Source: Oikopleura dioica (taxonomy: Eukaryota; Chordata; Appendicularia; Copelata; Oikopleuridae). From it: a stretch of DNA of 64,000 bases. Below, in pieces: positions 51,610-63,299 of the stretch. The notes under the pieces were generated by a model that was given only the letters and a program-made list of their open reading frames with translations, was not told the DNA's origin and searched no databases. How positions within the stretch are numbered: the stretch's first letter is position 1; every line of letters starts with the position of its first letter. The DNA lies in NCBI GenBank assembly GCA_907165135.1, contig OU015569.1, positions 7,192,501 to 7,256,500 on the forward strand, written 5' to 3'. The translations under genes were made by a program, and so were the position numbers.

Positions 51610-54052
51610 AGCTCAACCTCAACGAAACTCGAAAGCAGTACAACTGCTGCGCCCTCTGCTACATCATTGACAGCAAAACAGCAAAGTGGAAGAATACCTA
51701 TGATGAACTTCATGAGCATGATGAGACGACCGACTGTAATCTCAAAAGAAGAATCAATACTAATAACAGTATCGCCAGAAATAACACGTAGAAAGAAGAA
51801 AACAACTACTGTAGCAGCTAACACATCAAGACTAAGAAGTCAGTCTACAAGTAAACAATTGAAAAAGAGTATGGCTACGACCACAACTAGCACAACTAGC
51901 ATGGGAACAACATCAACAACAATAACTACCACAACAACAACAACAATTTCAACAACGATCACTACAATTACTCCAACAACGACCACGACTACCACATCGA
52001 CTACCAGAACAACTACCACAACTTCAACTTCAACTTCAAAAACTATCACTACAACCACTACGTCAACGACGACGACTACTACATCGACTACCAGAACGAC
52101 TACCACAACGACTACCACAACCTCAACCTCAAAAACGACATCGACAACAACTAATAAAAAGCTGACTACGTCTACCTTCTCAAACATCAGTAGGACAATA
52201 AAGAGATCGAGAACGACACCAAAACCAAGCAAGCTATCAAAAGTAACATCAACGATAGCAACTACGAGTCATTCCACCCGAAATCGAAGAAAACGGCCAG
52301 ATAGCAGCACTAAAACGCCAAAACGGTCAAAGAATGAAAACGTGCAGGTTATAAAGGTGGAGCCATCATCAAAACCGTCTGTATTCAGCGCAGGACGTTC
52401 AATGTTTTCATCGTTTTTCTCAATGTCGTCCTTCGGGAGATTCAAACCAGATATTGCTGAAACCCCAGCAGAAATTAAAACAACAACAAGTGAATCAACA
52501 CTAGCGAGTAAATCAGGGACGACGATTAAGTTAACAGAAACAACAAAATCAACTTCAATTTCCCAAACTACCTCAACTAAGATTGCAGACATAGAAATTG
52601 ACGATGGAGTTTTCGAAACAACGACCCAGTCAATTGAATCAGTCATTCTCCGAATCCCACAAAAACAACTCAAGCTCAATCGGTTTCCTAAAATTTTATA
52701 TTTTAGAGTGGTGTCGTTTATCATAACGTCGCCCTATTGCTTTATTTGTATTCTTACTTTAGGCTCGGGAATGGACAAGTTTCTTCTAACCTCATAAGCC
52801 GTACAAAGGGCTTTGGAAACGTTTTTGGCAAATCTATGGCAACAGATGGTGGAAATAGATTCAGGAATATTCAAGCGCAACCTCCGCTAAAAATAGGCCA
52901 AGTTACTGGAGCTCCTTCATGGGCGCAACGAGCGTCGCGCATTGCTACAACTCGGCGGGTATGTATTTATTTCAGCAATTTAGATAAACCACTGGCTAAC
53001 CAAAATGACCACATGGTATCCGCAACTATCGTTGCTCACACATCCCGTTGAATCCTTGAGATTAAAGAAGCTTAAACATTTTACTTTCTAGACGACAACA
53101 ACTACTGCCTACAATATGTGCTTGAATGGAGGTACGTATCATTTAGGACTTGGCTGCCTCTGCGTTGGAAACTTTGGTGGAGATTTCTGTGACGAATGCT
53201 TGCCAGATTGGATTGGAAGCAATTGTGATACACCAAAAGAAGATATTTGCTCGTATGTATTGTTGCACGTCGCTTTCCATTGATGATGCGTTTATGATTG
53301 ACCTCCTTTTAGAATAAAAGGACCTGAAGTCGACTGTTCCTCAAAGTGGATTTTTAACTTGACACTATTGCACTTGCCTGAGTCTACTCAAAAACTGGAC
53401 ATGGCTTACAATGGTCTCATTAAATCTGGCGCATTCAGACGAAAAATTTCCACTCTCACAAAACTAGATGATATCTGCCTTAGAGGCAATTATATTGCTC
53501 GCTTTCCTTTCAAAATGTTCGACAATCAGGTAGATTTGGAACATAATTTTCTTCAAATCATTATCATCTTAGCCGAGCCTTAAAAAACTCGACATTTCTT
53601 CGAACTTCGTTTTTGCCCTTCCGCCAGATATGTTTGAGAAGTCAGCCGAGCTTTTTGACATTTGCTTCCGACATAATAATATCAAGGTAAAGATGATTTT
53701 TGAAAAAGAATTACGATTTTTAAGACCCTTTCAAAAACTATCTTCGAGAAGAATTATAAGCTCAGCATAGTCGACATGTCAAACAATAACTTATCCGGCA
53801 TCTGTAAAGGAATTTTTGCCTTCCAAGTGAGCTCTATTTTGAAAGTCATTATCTATATATGAAATTTAGCAACAATTGCAGTTTGTCGCCTTCAATAAAA
53901 ATGAGGAGCTCCCTAAGCCATTGAACAAATGGTTCGGCGAATGCCCTTATTCGAGAGAAGAGTGCGATGCGAATTTCCCCAGTGATCAGTATGGCGGTCC
54001 GCTAGTCAATCTCAGAAGACGTATTGGTGCTTTCGGCGAGAACTGCGAGTAA
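51610..54052 (+). CDS. Thr-rich (mucin-like) protein with EGF-type module and leucine-rich repeats
   Basis: A 370-codon Thr/Ser-rich frame (51610-52720) has long runs of Thr-Thr-Thr and TSTS, then basic and acidic stretches. Spliced exons follow: GNGQVSSNLISRTKGFGNVF, a six-Cys EGF/laminin-like module (MCLNGGTYHLGLGCLCVGNF, CDECLPDWIGSNC) at 53110-53250, and four LRR-like units (LTKLDDICLRGNYIARFP; LDISSNFVFALPPDMFE; LSIVDMSNNNLSGICKGIF; LQFVAFNKNEELPKPLNKWF) ending in a Cys-bearing cap to TAA 54052. AATAAA at 54183-54188. Such a layout is typical of secreted, heavily O-glycosylated matrix proteins; the exact mucin-EGF-LRR order is unfamiliar to me. The 5' exon is uncertain and may be the preceding gene. 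Confidence 0.7.
51880..52160 (+). repeat. (ACA/ACN)n threonine-codon repeat
   Basis: Imperfect trinucleotide repeat coding for Thr-rich sequence. All three forward frames and the Val-rich reverse frame stay open because of it. Confidence 0.8.
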
Positions 54053-54370
54053 TTCGCTTCTTGCTTGATTTTTTACTTATTGAGGTGCAACGAAAGGTGC
54101 AAATCAGCTCACAAACACCCTCTGTACATATTTTTGGAGAAACTTGAAAGTACACCTCTCAACAGAGAATCCGACCCTTGCAAATAAAAGTAACGAATCT
54201 CTCTTTCTACAGCGGAATATTTATTTGTATAATCATTTTTGTGTTCAGCAAAGATAATTTATCAATCACTTAGGCAGTGCTCTGTGAAATATCATCGTCA
54301 GACTTCGTTGCTCAGAAATTTTCGCTGTATTCTGAAGTAATTTTTGAATAAGCTTGACACCGTTAATGGA

Positions 54371-56571
54371 TTACCTCGCGTGACGATTATTGATGTCTCC
54401 AAGTAAACGCTGTCCTCGAGGGATCCAGGTCTGAACCGGAGCGCAGCTTAGAGGATCATCGTACATTTTCAGCAAAGCTTGCTGGAAATGGAAATGAAAG
54501 AGGACCCAGTTACGGAAAGTCTCCGTCATTCTTGCTGCTGCATGAGCTTCTTTCCATCCCTAGACAATTTTTAATAATTCTGCAAATTCTGGCATTAAAG
54601 TTCGTTTTACGAACTCACATCATGCACGAGAAACGCATTGTTTAGGACACTGAATCTATAGCCAGCAACATGTAGCTCACAAATCTGCTCGATTCGATCG
54701 AAGCCATATTGTTTAAACCGTTCGTCGAATAACGGCACGCTCCGACGAGCAATGTAGAAAGGTTCCCAGCTCTTTAAATTGGTTTCACTTTGATAATTTA
54801 GGCTAGGGTTAGGGTTCGCGTTTGTCAAGGGTTTAGCGTTAGAGTTAGGCGGATGCGAGACCAAGCTTATTCCAAGTTGCATTAAAAGCAACTTCCATCC
54901 GGTCATTCTTCGGTTTCATAAGCCAATTATCATGATCTTCTGGTTCGTGACACCACCGGCATGTTGCATTATGAAATGGTCGGACTTCCTTCCGTGTCAT
55001 TTGAGCCTCCTTCAACTCGGCTTTATCGTCTGGGCATTGATGTCCCTTCAATATTTCAAAAACGGGAACAACAAAGACTGCTTTCTCTGTTTTCTCCTCA
55101 TACAATCTTTAAAGGTTCAGAAATAGACCAACATATTAAAGTTTAGCCAGCAACTGCATCATTAATGTAATTGGCCGGTTCAATTTGAACCCTTGGCTAT
55201 ACTGTTTGGCGAATTGGTTAAAACCTTCTCGCATGTGTAAGCTCGGCATAACGTCAACATCGATGAGGAAAACGAACTCTGTAGCCGCGCCTTTCCGTGC
55301 AGCGTTTCGCAGTACATTGTGAGGATAGGGGATGTCTCCTTTGTAGTTTTGACTGAAGAGAACTTTATTAGATATGGTTCCAAGATTAAAGATGAAATTC
55401 AACAGATTTAATCAGAAAAGATATTATCCGGGGTATTCATGAGGATCCACCAAAGTGCACTCTTTCAAAATAATCTCATTATTTATCCCATGATTAAACG
55501 ATAAATTATCGAAGACTATTTCCTATAACTGCCAATTCTAGCGCTATTTTCGGCATCCGTCGAAAAGCTACAGGCATTTGTGATAATTTCTCTGCCAAGC
55601 ACTCGTCGAAACTGTGGCTAGACACAAGTTGTGTCAATAATGCGAAATAAGAAAAATTCATGTTATTATATCAAGCGTAATCAGAGTGCATAAAATGACG
55701 GCTAGGTTAAGTATCAGCCTCGTATTAATAATTCAATTTTTCTGAGTAAATAATTGAACTATTTTACCTGTCGTCGCCACCATAGTCGTGAATGATTTGA
55801 CGCAGCTCTTCGCAAGAGCTGTATTCGAGAGAACCTGAACTTTACTCTCGCGTCTCAAGTGGATTTTTAAGTACAATTATTAATCCAAAGTAAACTGCTG
55901 CCGCATTCAAAGAGTTTCGGTCGACTGAGTTCGAGTTTATACTTAGGGGCTTGATTTGTACGCGATTTCCTTTCTGAAAGATCCGCTTTGTGCTCCGTTG
56001 GGTAGACTAGGTGAAAAGTAACTCGCTTTTTCATGTCAGGCCAGCATTTTTGCATTGAGAGGATTGCATCAGTGGCAAAGGAAGCTTCCAAATTAGGAGC
56101 AAAGACAGCAACGCTTATCGGCCCGGACCAGCGTTCCCAAAGCTTGACCACATGGTGAAGATGATTAGCCGAACATTGCGTTGCCACAGTCACGTCATTG
56201 TATTCCCAATTGCTAAAGTATCCTGGGTCTGTATAGAACATTCGAATCATGTATTCTCCAGAAAAATTAGGAAGAACTCCACTTGGAGTAAGTGCCTTTT
56301 CGACGGCAACATTTCGTGTTCGCTTATAGTGAGATGATTTAAAATCATTGATTTTGGCTTGTTCTAGCAACGATGGTTATCTTGGATCAAAGTTCATCCA
56401 TTCCTGAAGCTTCTGCTTTTCATAGAAAAAGGAGAATGTAAGCAATGCACCGATGAAGAACATGATTTTGCAAAGATAGCATCCTCTGGACTCCTTCTGG
56501 GTCTCTAAAAGCTCTCGCTCTCGTTCTTTCTCTTTTACCGCGTCCGGCGGAGGTGGATCAAAGATGCCCAT
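54371..56571 (-). CDS. B4GAT1: beta-1,4-glucuronyltransferase 1-like (GT49) type II Golgi enzyme
   Basis: Minus strand. N-terminal cytoplasmic tail and membrane anchor ([19 protein letters not shown]) at 56571-56390. The lumenal domain reads [47 protein letters not shown], the DxD motif in [80 protein letters not shown] and TEFRNW-like C-terminal sequence ending at TAA 54371. This matches B4GAT1, which primes matriglycan on alpha-dystroglycan. Introns include one of about 400 nt and one (about 54783-54860) that holds CCCTAA-like repeats and needs a GC-type donor. An in-frame TAA at 56379-56377, between anchor and lumenal domain, is unexplained. Confidence 0.88.
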
Positions 56572-57194
56572 TTGAGGATTTTACATAATTATATCCTGGA
56601 CCGAGAAATTTTCCGGGATGAAGAATTGTGAATGGTGCTATTCTGGAGCTAGCACCACCGCCCCCGGCCAAACCGATGCGCAGAAAGTGATAATCACAAT
56701 TCTACTATAGTAAATATGATAAATAAAAGCATCTCCTTCAGCGACCTTCAGGCCTAGATTCTAGACTCTAGAACAAAAACGGGGCTGGTTTACTTAACGA
56801 TAGCAGAATGAGACCGTAAAGAATTATGTGCCTCTTGTCTTACCACATCGATAAGCAATTGTAAAAACTCAAAATATTGTTATTACTATCATTACTTATT
56901 GAAGATATTGGTCCAACATTATTAGATTCGTCAGGTTGGATTTTGCTCAGCATCTTTTGACATTCATTATTCGAGCATAGATTTAAAGTACTTGGCGAGA
57001 GATTGATAAATGGTGTTGGCAGCTTCCTGAGCGGTATTCGCGCTTTCCCGGCGCAGCTGGATCGTAACTTTTAATAATCAATTCAGTTTTATACGATTTG
57101 GATAAATACATTGCGCCTAATACGAGCAACTCAGAGAGATAAAATCGGTAAGAGAGGCGAGTTATATTCAAATCTAACTTTGTTCGCTAGGTTC

Positions 57195-60033
57195 ATGAAG
57201 CTTCACAGGCTCATTCTGGCTGCCCTTGGGGTCGCAGCAGGTACCTTTACGCTCTCAGACTACAGAACACGAGATTATCCAGGTTTTTAGAAACTAAAGT
57301 GCTCGACACCTGGAACAGTGGGGCCAGTGTCCGTGCAAAGGTCACTGCTGATTGCCTTGGAAGTCGAAAAGTTGCTCCACGACCAGTCGAAACCGACTTG
57401 GTGATCGCACTCGACACATCTTTTTGCAATTCTAATCGAATCGACCAGGTCAAGACCAACCTTCTCGATCTCATTGGAACTATAACAACTCCTGAAAACG
57501 GTGGACAAAAACTCGGAGACAGGAAAGGGATTTCAAGTGGCCAGAGAGTACCTGCTTTACTTTGAGGCTATAATTAACGGTAGAAAAATCAACTCATCCT
57601 TATCTCCTTCTATGGCTCAAGATTTTTCATTATTATTAATCGCCACGTTCCGGCGATCATTTTGATGGTAAAATCGTCAAAATCGGCCAAGGAAAATGGA
57701 TTTTAGGACTAGGCTAATGTCCCGGATTCCGCACTAGAATTGTTCTAGTGCTCGGAAGAGGTGATTACTCCATCAATCAGCCCGTCGTTACTCTCAGATT
57801 AAAGAGCAGGCTTTGTTCTACTAGAATCAATTCGGAGAAGTTGTTTGTGGCCGCCGTAGCGAGCACCAAGGGCTCAAGAAGCATGAAAAAGAGGCAAAAT
57901 TGAGGCTGAATTGGTTTGAGTACACCTTGAAAAGCACTTTTTGGCCATTTTTTCATGCTTCTTGAGCTCTTCGTGCTCGCTATAGCGGCCACAAACAATT
58001 TCTCCGAATTGATTTTAGTAGAACAAAGCCTGCTCTTTAATCTGATAGTAACGACGGGCTGATTGGATGGAGTAATCACCCTCTTCCGAGCACTAGAACA
58101 ATTCTAGTGCGGAATCCGGGACATTAGCCTAGTCCTAAAATCCATTTTCCTTGGCGGATTTTGACGATTTTACCATCAAAATGATCGCCGGAACGTGGCG
58201 ATTAATAATAATGAAAAATCTAGAGCCATAGAAGGAGATAAGGATGAGTTGATTTTTCTACCGTTACACCTAGCTATAAGTTATAGCCTATAAGTTATAG
58301 GCTATAACGATTTGAGTCTAAAAATATCTCTGAAATACAATCCTTTGAAAAGTCTTCGTGTATCAGTTGTCAGTTTCAATAGAGATGCTCGAGAGATCTT
58401 TAGTTTCTCGAAATACAACCGGTTGGACAATATTCAAATGGAACTCGAGAAGGCCGTCGACCAAATCATTTTCGACGATGAAACAACTAATTACAACGCA
58501 GCATTTGAACGAATCGAAACGATATATTCATCTCAATTCCGAGAAAACTCGCAGGTATTCATATTTTGAGAGCTTTATGAAAATTGATTGTCTTTACAGC
58601 GTGCCATGGTTATTTACAGTAATGGAAACCAAAATGACGAAATCGACTACAACCGCCTGCGAAATAATCTAGATAACTTGGAGCTGAAAGTATTTGGAAT
58701 GTCTTTTAGTTCCAAATGTCCAGGAAATCCAACAGATGACAGCAATTTGGATCGTGTGTGTCCGAACCGAGTCTTCTTTCAAAAACTGACTGATGACGCA
58801 GGCTTCATCGAATCGAATGAACATAGTACTGCAATGGAGATAACGCGAAGACTTTTTAAACAAGAAGATGACGTCTCCGATGATTTTATTACCGATCGTG
58901 AATGTGAGACTGGTTTCCCCTACATTCACCTCGACGGAGACCAAGGCGAAGTTGGTCCGCCAGGTACAGACGGTGACGACGGACGTCCTGGAGAACCAGG
59001 TGCTCCCGGAGAAGACGGAGAAGCTGGCAGGCCAGGAGAAAATGGACCGACTGGATTTGCTGGTCCACAAGGTGACCGAGGTGAACCTGGACGACATGGA
59101 GAACCAGGAGTGCAAGGACCCCGCGGTCCTCAAGGAAACCGTGGAGAAACTGGACCACGAGGTCCACCCGGCAATCGAGGACGCGATGAAGTAGGACCTC
59201 GTGGCCCTGAAGGACCAGCAGGCCGATCAGGTCAGGATGGTGTTAGAGGATCTCGTGGAAAAGACGGAGCGCGCGGACGAGATGGCGAGCGAGGCCCAGA
59301 TGGCCGAAACGGTGACCCTGGGAATCCAGGTCGAGATGGACCGGATGGTGATGCTGGAAGTGATGGTCTTAAACCAACTTGTGACGAAAGTAGCGCTGCT
59401 GGCGACCGAGGAGCACCAGGTATCCCTGGTAATCCAGGAAAACGAGGTGAAGATGGTCAAAATGGCGAAAATGGCGAAGACGGGCAAAGAGGGCCAGCTG
59501 GTGCTCGCGGTCCAACTGGTGAACGAGGACGACCTGGTCCCTCTGGAGAAGCAGGGCCGCAAGGAAAAACTGGTAAAGCGGGCGAAAATGGGCCTGATGG
59601 CGTTGCAGGCGACCCCGGTCTTCCTGGTCCAGATGGCGATCAAGGAAATAGAGGCCCCTCTGGCGAAGCAGGAATCGCTGGTGATGCTGGTCCAACTGGT
59701 CTTGATGGTAAGAATGGGAATCCCGGAGAACAGGGTGACATAGGTGAATGTGGCCCCGCTGGGAAATCAATTGATGGCTGTCAAGGACCTCCCGGTCTAC
59801 CTGGACCACAAGGCCCTGCAGGATCTGATGGAGATGCTGGCCGACCTGGACCTGATGGTGCAAGTGGATGCCCTGGACCTCGAGGTGCCCCTGGAAACCC
59901 TGGATCACCAGGAGTTATCGAACAGGATGAACTGGAGATTCTCGTCCACATGGCAATTAAAGAGCTCATTGAAGAATGTGAAGACGATTCGGACTCGTCT
60001 TCTGGCCGTGGAGACATTGCAGAACTTATTTAG
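57195..60033 (+). CDS. secreted VWA-domain collagen (non-fibrillar)
   Basis: Signal peptide [15 protein letters not shown] (57195), a 50 nt intron, then a VWA domain: [33 protein letters not shown]; [690 bp fold-back element]; [50 protein letters not shown] and a Cys-bearing end. From about 58935 a Gly-X-Y collagen tract runs for roughly 320 residues with two short breaks (GRDEVG; CDESSA), then a short acidic, Ser-rich C-terminus to TAG 60033. Gly-X-Y triplets are rich in Asp, Glu and Arg and poor in Pro-Pro-Gly. MIDAS residues are incomplete: DTSFC in place of DxSxS, and YSNG in place of TDG. Expected role: extracellular matrix. Confidence 0.88.
57576..58265. mobile_element. 690 bp fold-back element within the VWA-collagen gene
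   Basis: Left end AACGGTAGAAAAATCAACTC is mirrored at the right (GAGTTGATTTTTCTACCGTT), and the arms stay complementary almost to the centre (about 57920). GGCTATAA occurs on both sides of the element (57567 and about 58302), a possible duplication, with extra palindromic TATAAGTTATAG copies on the right. It interrupts the VWA coding sequence and must be spliced out. Confidence 0.85.
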
Positions 60034-60205
60034 AAAAATCAATGATAAAGCATGCTTTCTTGCGAAGCTTTAAGAACCGTTTTACCTCTCTCATGCTGAA
60101 TGCGATTTTTTTTTTCTTTCTCTCTCTCTTTGGCGACATTGCGTAACACTGTTAAATATAATTATTACAACTACTTCATCATTTGTTTTACAATGAATTT
60201 ATATT

Positions 60206-61320
60206 TTATGAAGCAAAAGAATTACTTTCAAAGCTTGAGCAGTAGCTGTCGATAGAAGTTGAAGAGCGCGAGTCATCATATTTATCTGAGATTTCAGACA
60301 AAGAACTGCTATCGTCGAAATCTTCTTCGTAGTATTCTTCCACGTCTTCGTTGTCTTCGGTAAAAAGTGAGCATTCAAGAAGCTCCTCAGTTGTTGGACG
60401 TTCAATCGGGTCAACTTGGAGAATTTTCAGCACTGTGGTTTTGAATTCAGTGCTAAATGTATCGGGCAATGGTCGGAAGGAACCTTTTGATATCCTGTTG
60501 CAGATAGCCAGAAAAGCTTCACTTTCCCCAAAAGGTTTAGCTTAAAATTTCAGACTAATGATACGGTTTTTCTATACCTAAAGTTGCTAGCTCAACAAGG
60601 ATTGTTCCCAAACCCCAAATGTCCCCAGCAGGGCCAAAAGTAGAATTTTTAAGCAGCTCTGGAGCACAGTATTGAATCGTACCCACGAATGTTTTAGCTT
60701 CGCGACAATCATGATTTATGCGTAGATTCAAGGAATTACCTTTAGATTCTCCCTCCTGCAAAACTCGACAAACACCAAAGTCGCAAATTTTCAGTAGGCT
60801 TCCTGCTGTTATCATGATATTGTCAGGTTTAAGATCACGGTGGAGAACCTTTAGGTCGTGAATGTACTTGAGTGCTGATGTTATTTGTCGCCCAAAGTTG
60901 CAAACTTCCTTCTCCACAAGGGAAGACTTGCTTTCTCTTGTTCTCTAAATCAATCCTGTTATTGTTGGATATCCTGCGACTCACCCTACCAAAATAAGAT
61001 CGGCCAGAGAACCGAGTGGGCAGTATTCCAATATGATCTGGATTTTATCCTCACTTGCGTCGAAACTTAGACATTTCAAGACATTTTTATGATTGAAACC
61101 GCGCATCACTTCAATTTCTCGGAATATTGACTGTTTTTCAATTTTCTTCGACAAACCCACTTCTTTGACTGCCACCAAGTCTCCGGAGCCTCTTGTTTCT
61201 GCAAGGTAAACCCTTAAAACCGTTATCCTACTCAAAGGGTTGACTAAATCCAAACCTGGAAGTCGCCCCGCGACCGATTTCCTTGAGAAAGTTGTATTTT
61301 TCGAATTCTCTGATTGAAGT
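60206..61320 (-). CDS. NEK-like Ser/Thr protein kinase with acidic Ser-rich tail
   Basis: Four exons on the minus strand. The start is unresolved; coding begins near REFEKYNFLKEIGRGATSRV (about 61312), where the glycine loop G-x-G-x-x-S-x-V is split by a 43 nt intron. Then VAVKEV (ATP lysine), FREIEVMRGFNHKNVLKCLS (alpha-C Glu), IILEYCPLGSLADLI, VLHRDLKPDNIMI (catalytic loop), KICDFGVCRVL, FVGTIQYCAPELL, GDIWGLGTILVELATL, FGESEAFLAICNRISKG and VDPIERPTTEELLECSLF. All catalytic residues are present, so it should be active. The activation segment carries an extra Ser/Asn-rich insert. Residues after the kinase form an acidic Ser-rich tail to stop at 60206. Subdomain spacing best fits the NEK group, with STE-type features in the N-lobe. 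Confidence 0.85.
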
Positions 61321-61903
61321 TCATCTTTCAAGTTCATTTTTTCATCTGAGATTCTAAAGTTTATGGCGTGTGCTCAGCCTGAGCCCAAGAATACGCTCAA
61401 ACAATGGTAAAAGAGGAAAAGTGGCGATTGGTGCGCACGCCAAATAGCAAACACTCTTCTGTGTTCGAAAAGAACACCAATTAATCGATTGTCTATGAAA
61501 TAAACTACATGTCGGTTTCTTGTCCCTCTGCATTATTGCAGATCAATCAAATAGGGTGAATATATCAGTACAAAGTTGTGAAAAATTAAGAAAATGAAAG
61601 TCATCATTTTAATTAAAATTAAATCGATCTCCGTATACGATTTTTTTCGTTAGACAAGGATGGTTCAGTTTATCTATTTTCGTTACGCGAGCGGAGCTAA
61701 AAACGTAATCAGGGACCATTTTACGATTCGTGGATGCGCGTTGTTCGCCGAAGTCTACAAGATTGTTCGAGTTTAAAGATAGAAAAGAACAAAAAGAAAC
61801 AAATAAACGGCCTGCGGCGAGCGTATATTCTTATAAATCAGCTGATTCAGTTTTGAAGAGAAGAAAAAAGTGAAGACCAAAAAATGATGAAAAAATCTAA
61901 AGG
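61321..61903. other. intergenic; promoter region for divergent genes
   Basis: No supported ORF. It lies between the minus-strand kinase and a plus-strand signal-peptide exon, so it should hold divergent promoters. Confidence 0.4.
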
Positions 61904-62615
61904 ATGAGAAAATTTTTGGCGCTGCTCGTGGCCATAGACGCATTCAATGACGAAATCCTGGGAAACAAAGACGATATCCTCAACGATGATATTAATTTGA
62001 ATCGCAATTGCTACGTGAAACTTCCAAAGCAGTATAACACCAACATTTATCAGCCTTTTAGTAGCTTAAAAAATATCGATATCAGGTGAGAAAATAATGC
62101 CTTGTAGTGGCTCGCTGAATCTTAAATCTAAACACTTTTTCAAGCTGACCCGAGATAATAACTATAAAATAACACTAAAATTACTCTACCAAATAAAAGA
62201 TCTCGAAAATATACAATTTCAAATAGAGAAAGTTGTTGCGGTCCTCATTAAAAGTGGTTATTCAAAGCATAAAACAAAGCTTTGCCGGATTTCTATTTAA
62301 CTTTATCAAAGGTGGTCTCTAAAATGCGAGAACAATGATGTTTTGACATTCTGCGGTGACATTTCAATAAATCTCCGGGAATCGAAAGAAAAGTATGTGC
62401 CGTTTGACATTCGTGACGTTCAGCGACTTACAAAAAAGGAAGAATTTACGGTCGACAGCAGTTCTTGTTACTCAGCGGAAGCTGTAAAAAATAAGAGTTT
62501 AACAACAGATTCCGGATTACTACTAAATTTAAAGACGACGACGATTTCTTACACACAAAATGAACGTGCTTCTTTTGGAATATCTATAGGAACAGGGTTT
62601 TACACTCATTTCTAG
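61904..62615 (+). CDS. ectodomain exons of a secreted or membrane protein
   Basis: ATG 61904 starts MRKFLALLVAIDAFNDEILG, a weak signal peptide, then NRNCYVKLPKQYNTNIYQPF. Later frames read LTRDNNYKITLKLLYQIKDL (about 62142) and WSLKCENNDVLTFCGDISIN (about 62320) to GISIGTGFYTHF. Splice phases between these blocks are not all solved. This may be the extracellular part of the multi-pass membrane protein that follows, or a separate secreted protein. Confidence 0.4.
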
Positions 62616-62654
62616 TTGATCGGAAGTAACATCGGGAGTTCTGTTAACCCACTG

Positions 62655-63105
62655 CAGTGATCCAACGCGAAAAATCGGCGGAGAAAGATTTCCTTGAAAA
62701 GCTCTCTTCGCTCATCCAGAAGACGACAAATGATGGTTCAGCACGCGTGACCCTTCTTGGGAACCAGAGTGCAGCACTTGAGTCACACAGAACGCTTGGA
62801 TTCGAAGTCGATGTAAGGGCAGAGCCACTCTGCCCCACCCAAATACCCTTCTTCGACCTTAGCTTCTTAGCTGGGGATCAGTGCTGGCGCCAGGAAAGAG
62901 TCAGCTATACTAAACTATTCCACTGATAGTAAAGCGGGATCAGGCTTGGAAAGGACATGCCTGTCGTAACCTTCGGGGGGAGATTTTCGTCAGAAATAAT
63001 TGTTATCATATAAATGGTTCCCGCGTCGTTAAAGATGACTTCCAAAACAGGAGGCAAAGAGTCCGCGATGTCTTTGCTCGGGTCCATATAATTTAGAAAA
63101 CAAAG
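62655..63105 (+). CDS. probable ectodomain exons
   Basis: After ACTGCAG a frame reads IQREKSAEKDFLEKLSSLIQ, KTTNDGSARVTLLGNQSAAL and FFDLSFLAGDQCWRQERVSY; another nearby frame reads WKGHACRNLRGEIFVRNNCY, HINGSRVVKDDFQNRRQR. Both look like coding sequence with a few Cys. A minus-strand frame (62905-63087, MDPSKDIADSLPPVLEVIFN) is also open, so strand is not certain. The likeliest reading is the extracellular part of the downstream membrane protein. Confidence 0.35.
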
Positions 63106-63299
63106 TTAATCATGTTTTATTGCTTCTAATCTGCTTTTTCATGAGAACAGATTTCATTCAAGAGCAGCTTGCCTCAATTAACCTTAGCCGAGGTTCACTC
63201 GAGTTAGACCAATTAAATGCCAGCAATAAATATTGTAGAAGACAGTTAATCTTAATAATTATTTACGCTGACCCGGCAAAAGCGTGATATTAACAAAAC

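Noticed and set aside
51840-52232. 130-codon Val-rich minus-strand ORF
   Set aside because: It is the reverse frame of the ACN threonine repeat, which is free of stops by composition.
58669-59908. Several long minus-strand and second-frame ORFs across the collagen tract
   Set aside because: Shadows of the Gly-X-Y codon periodicity (GGN), which suppresses stops in other frames.
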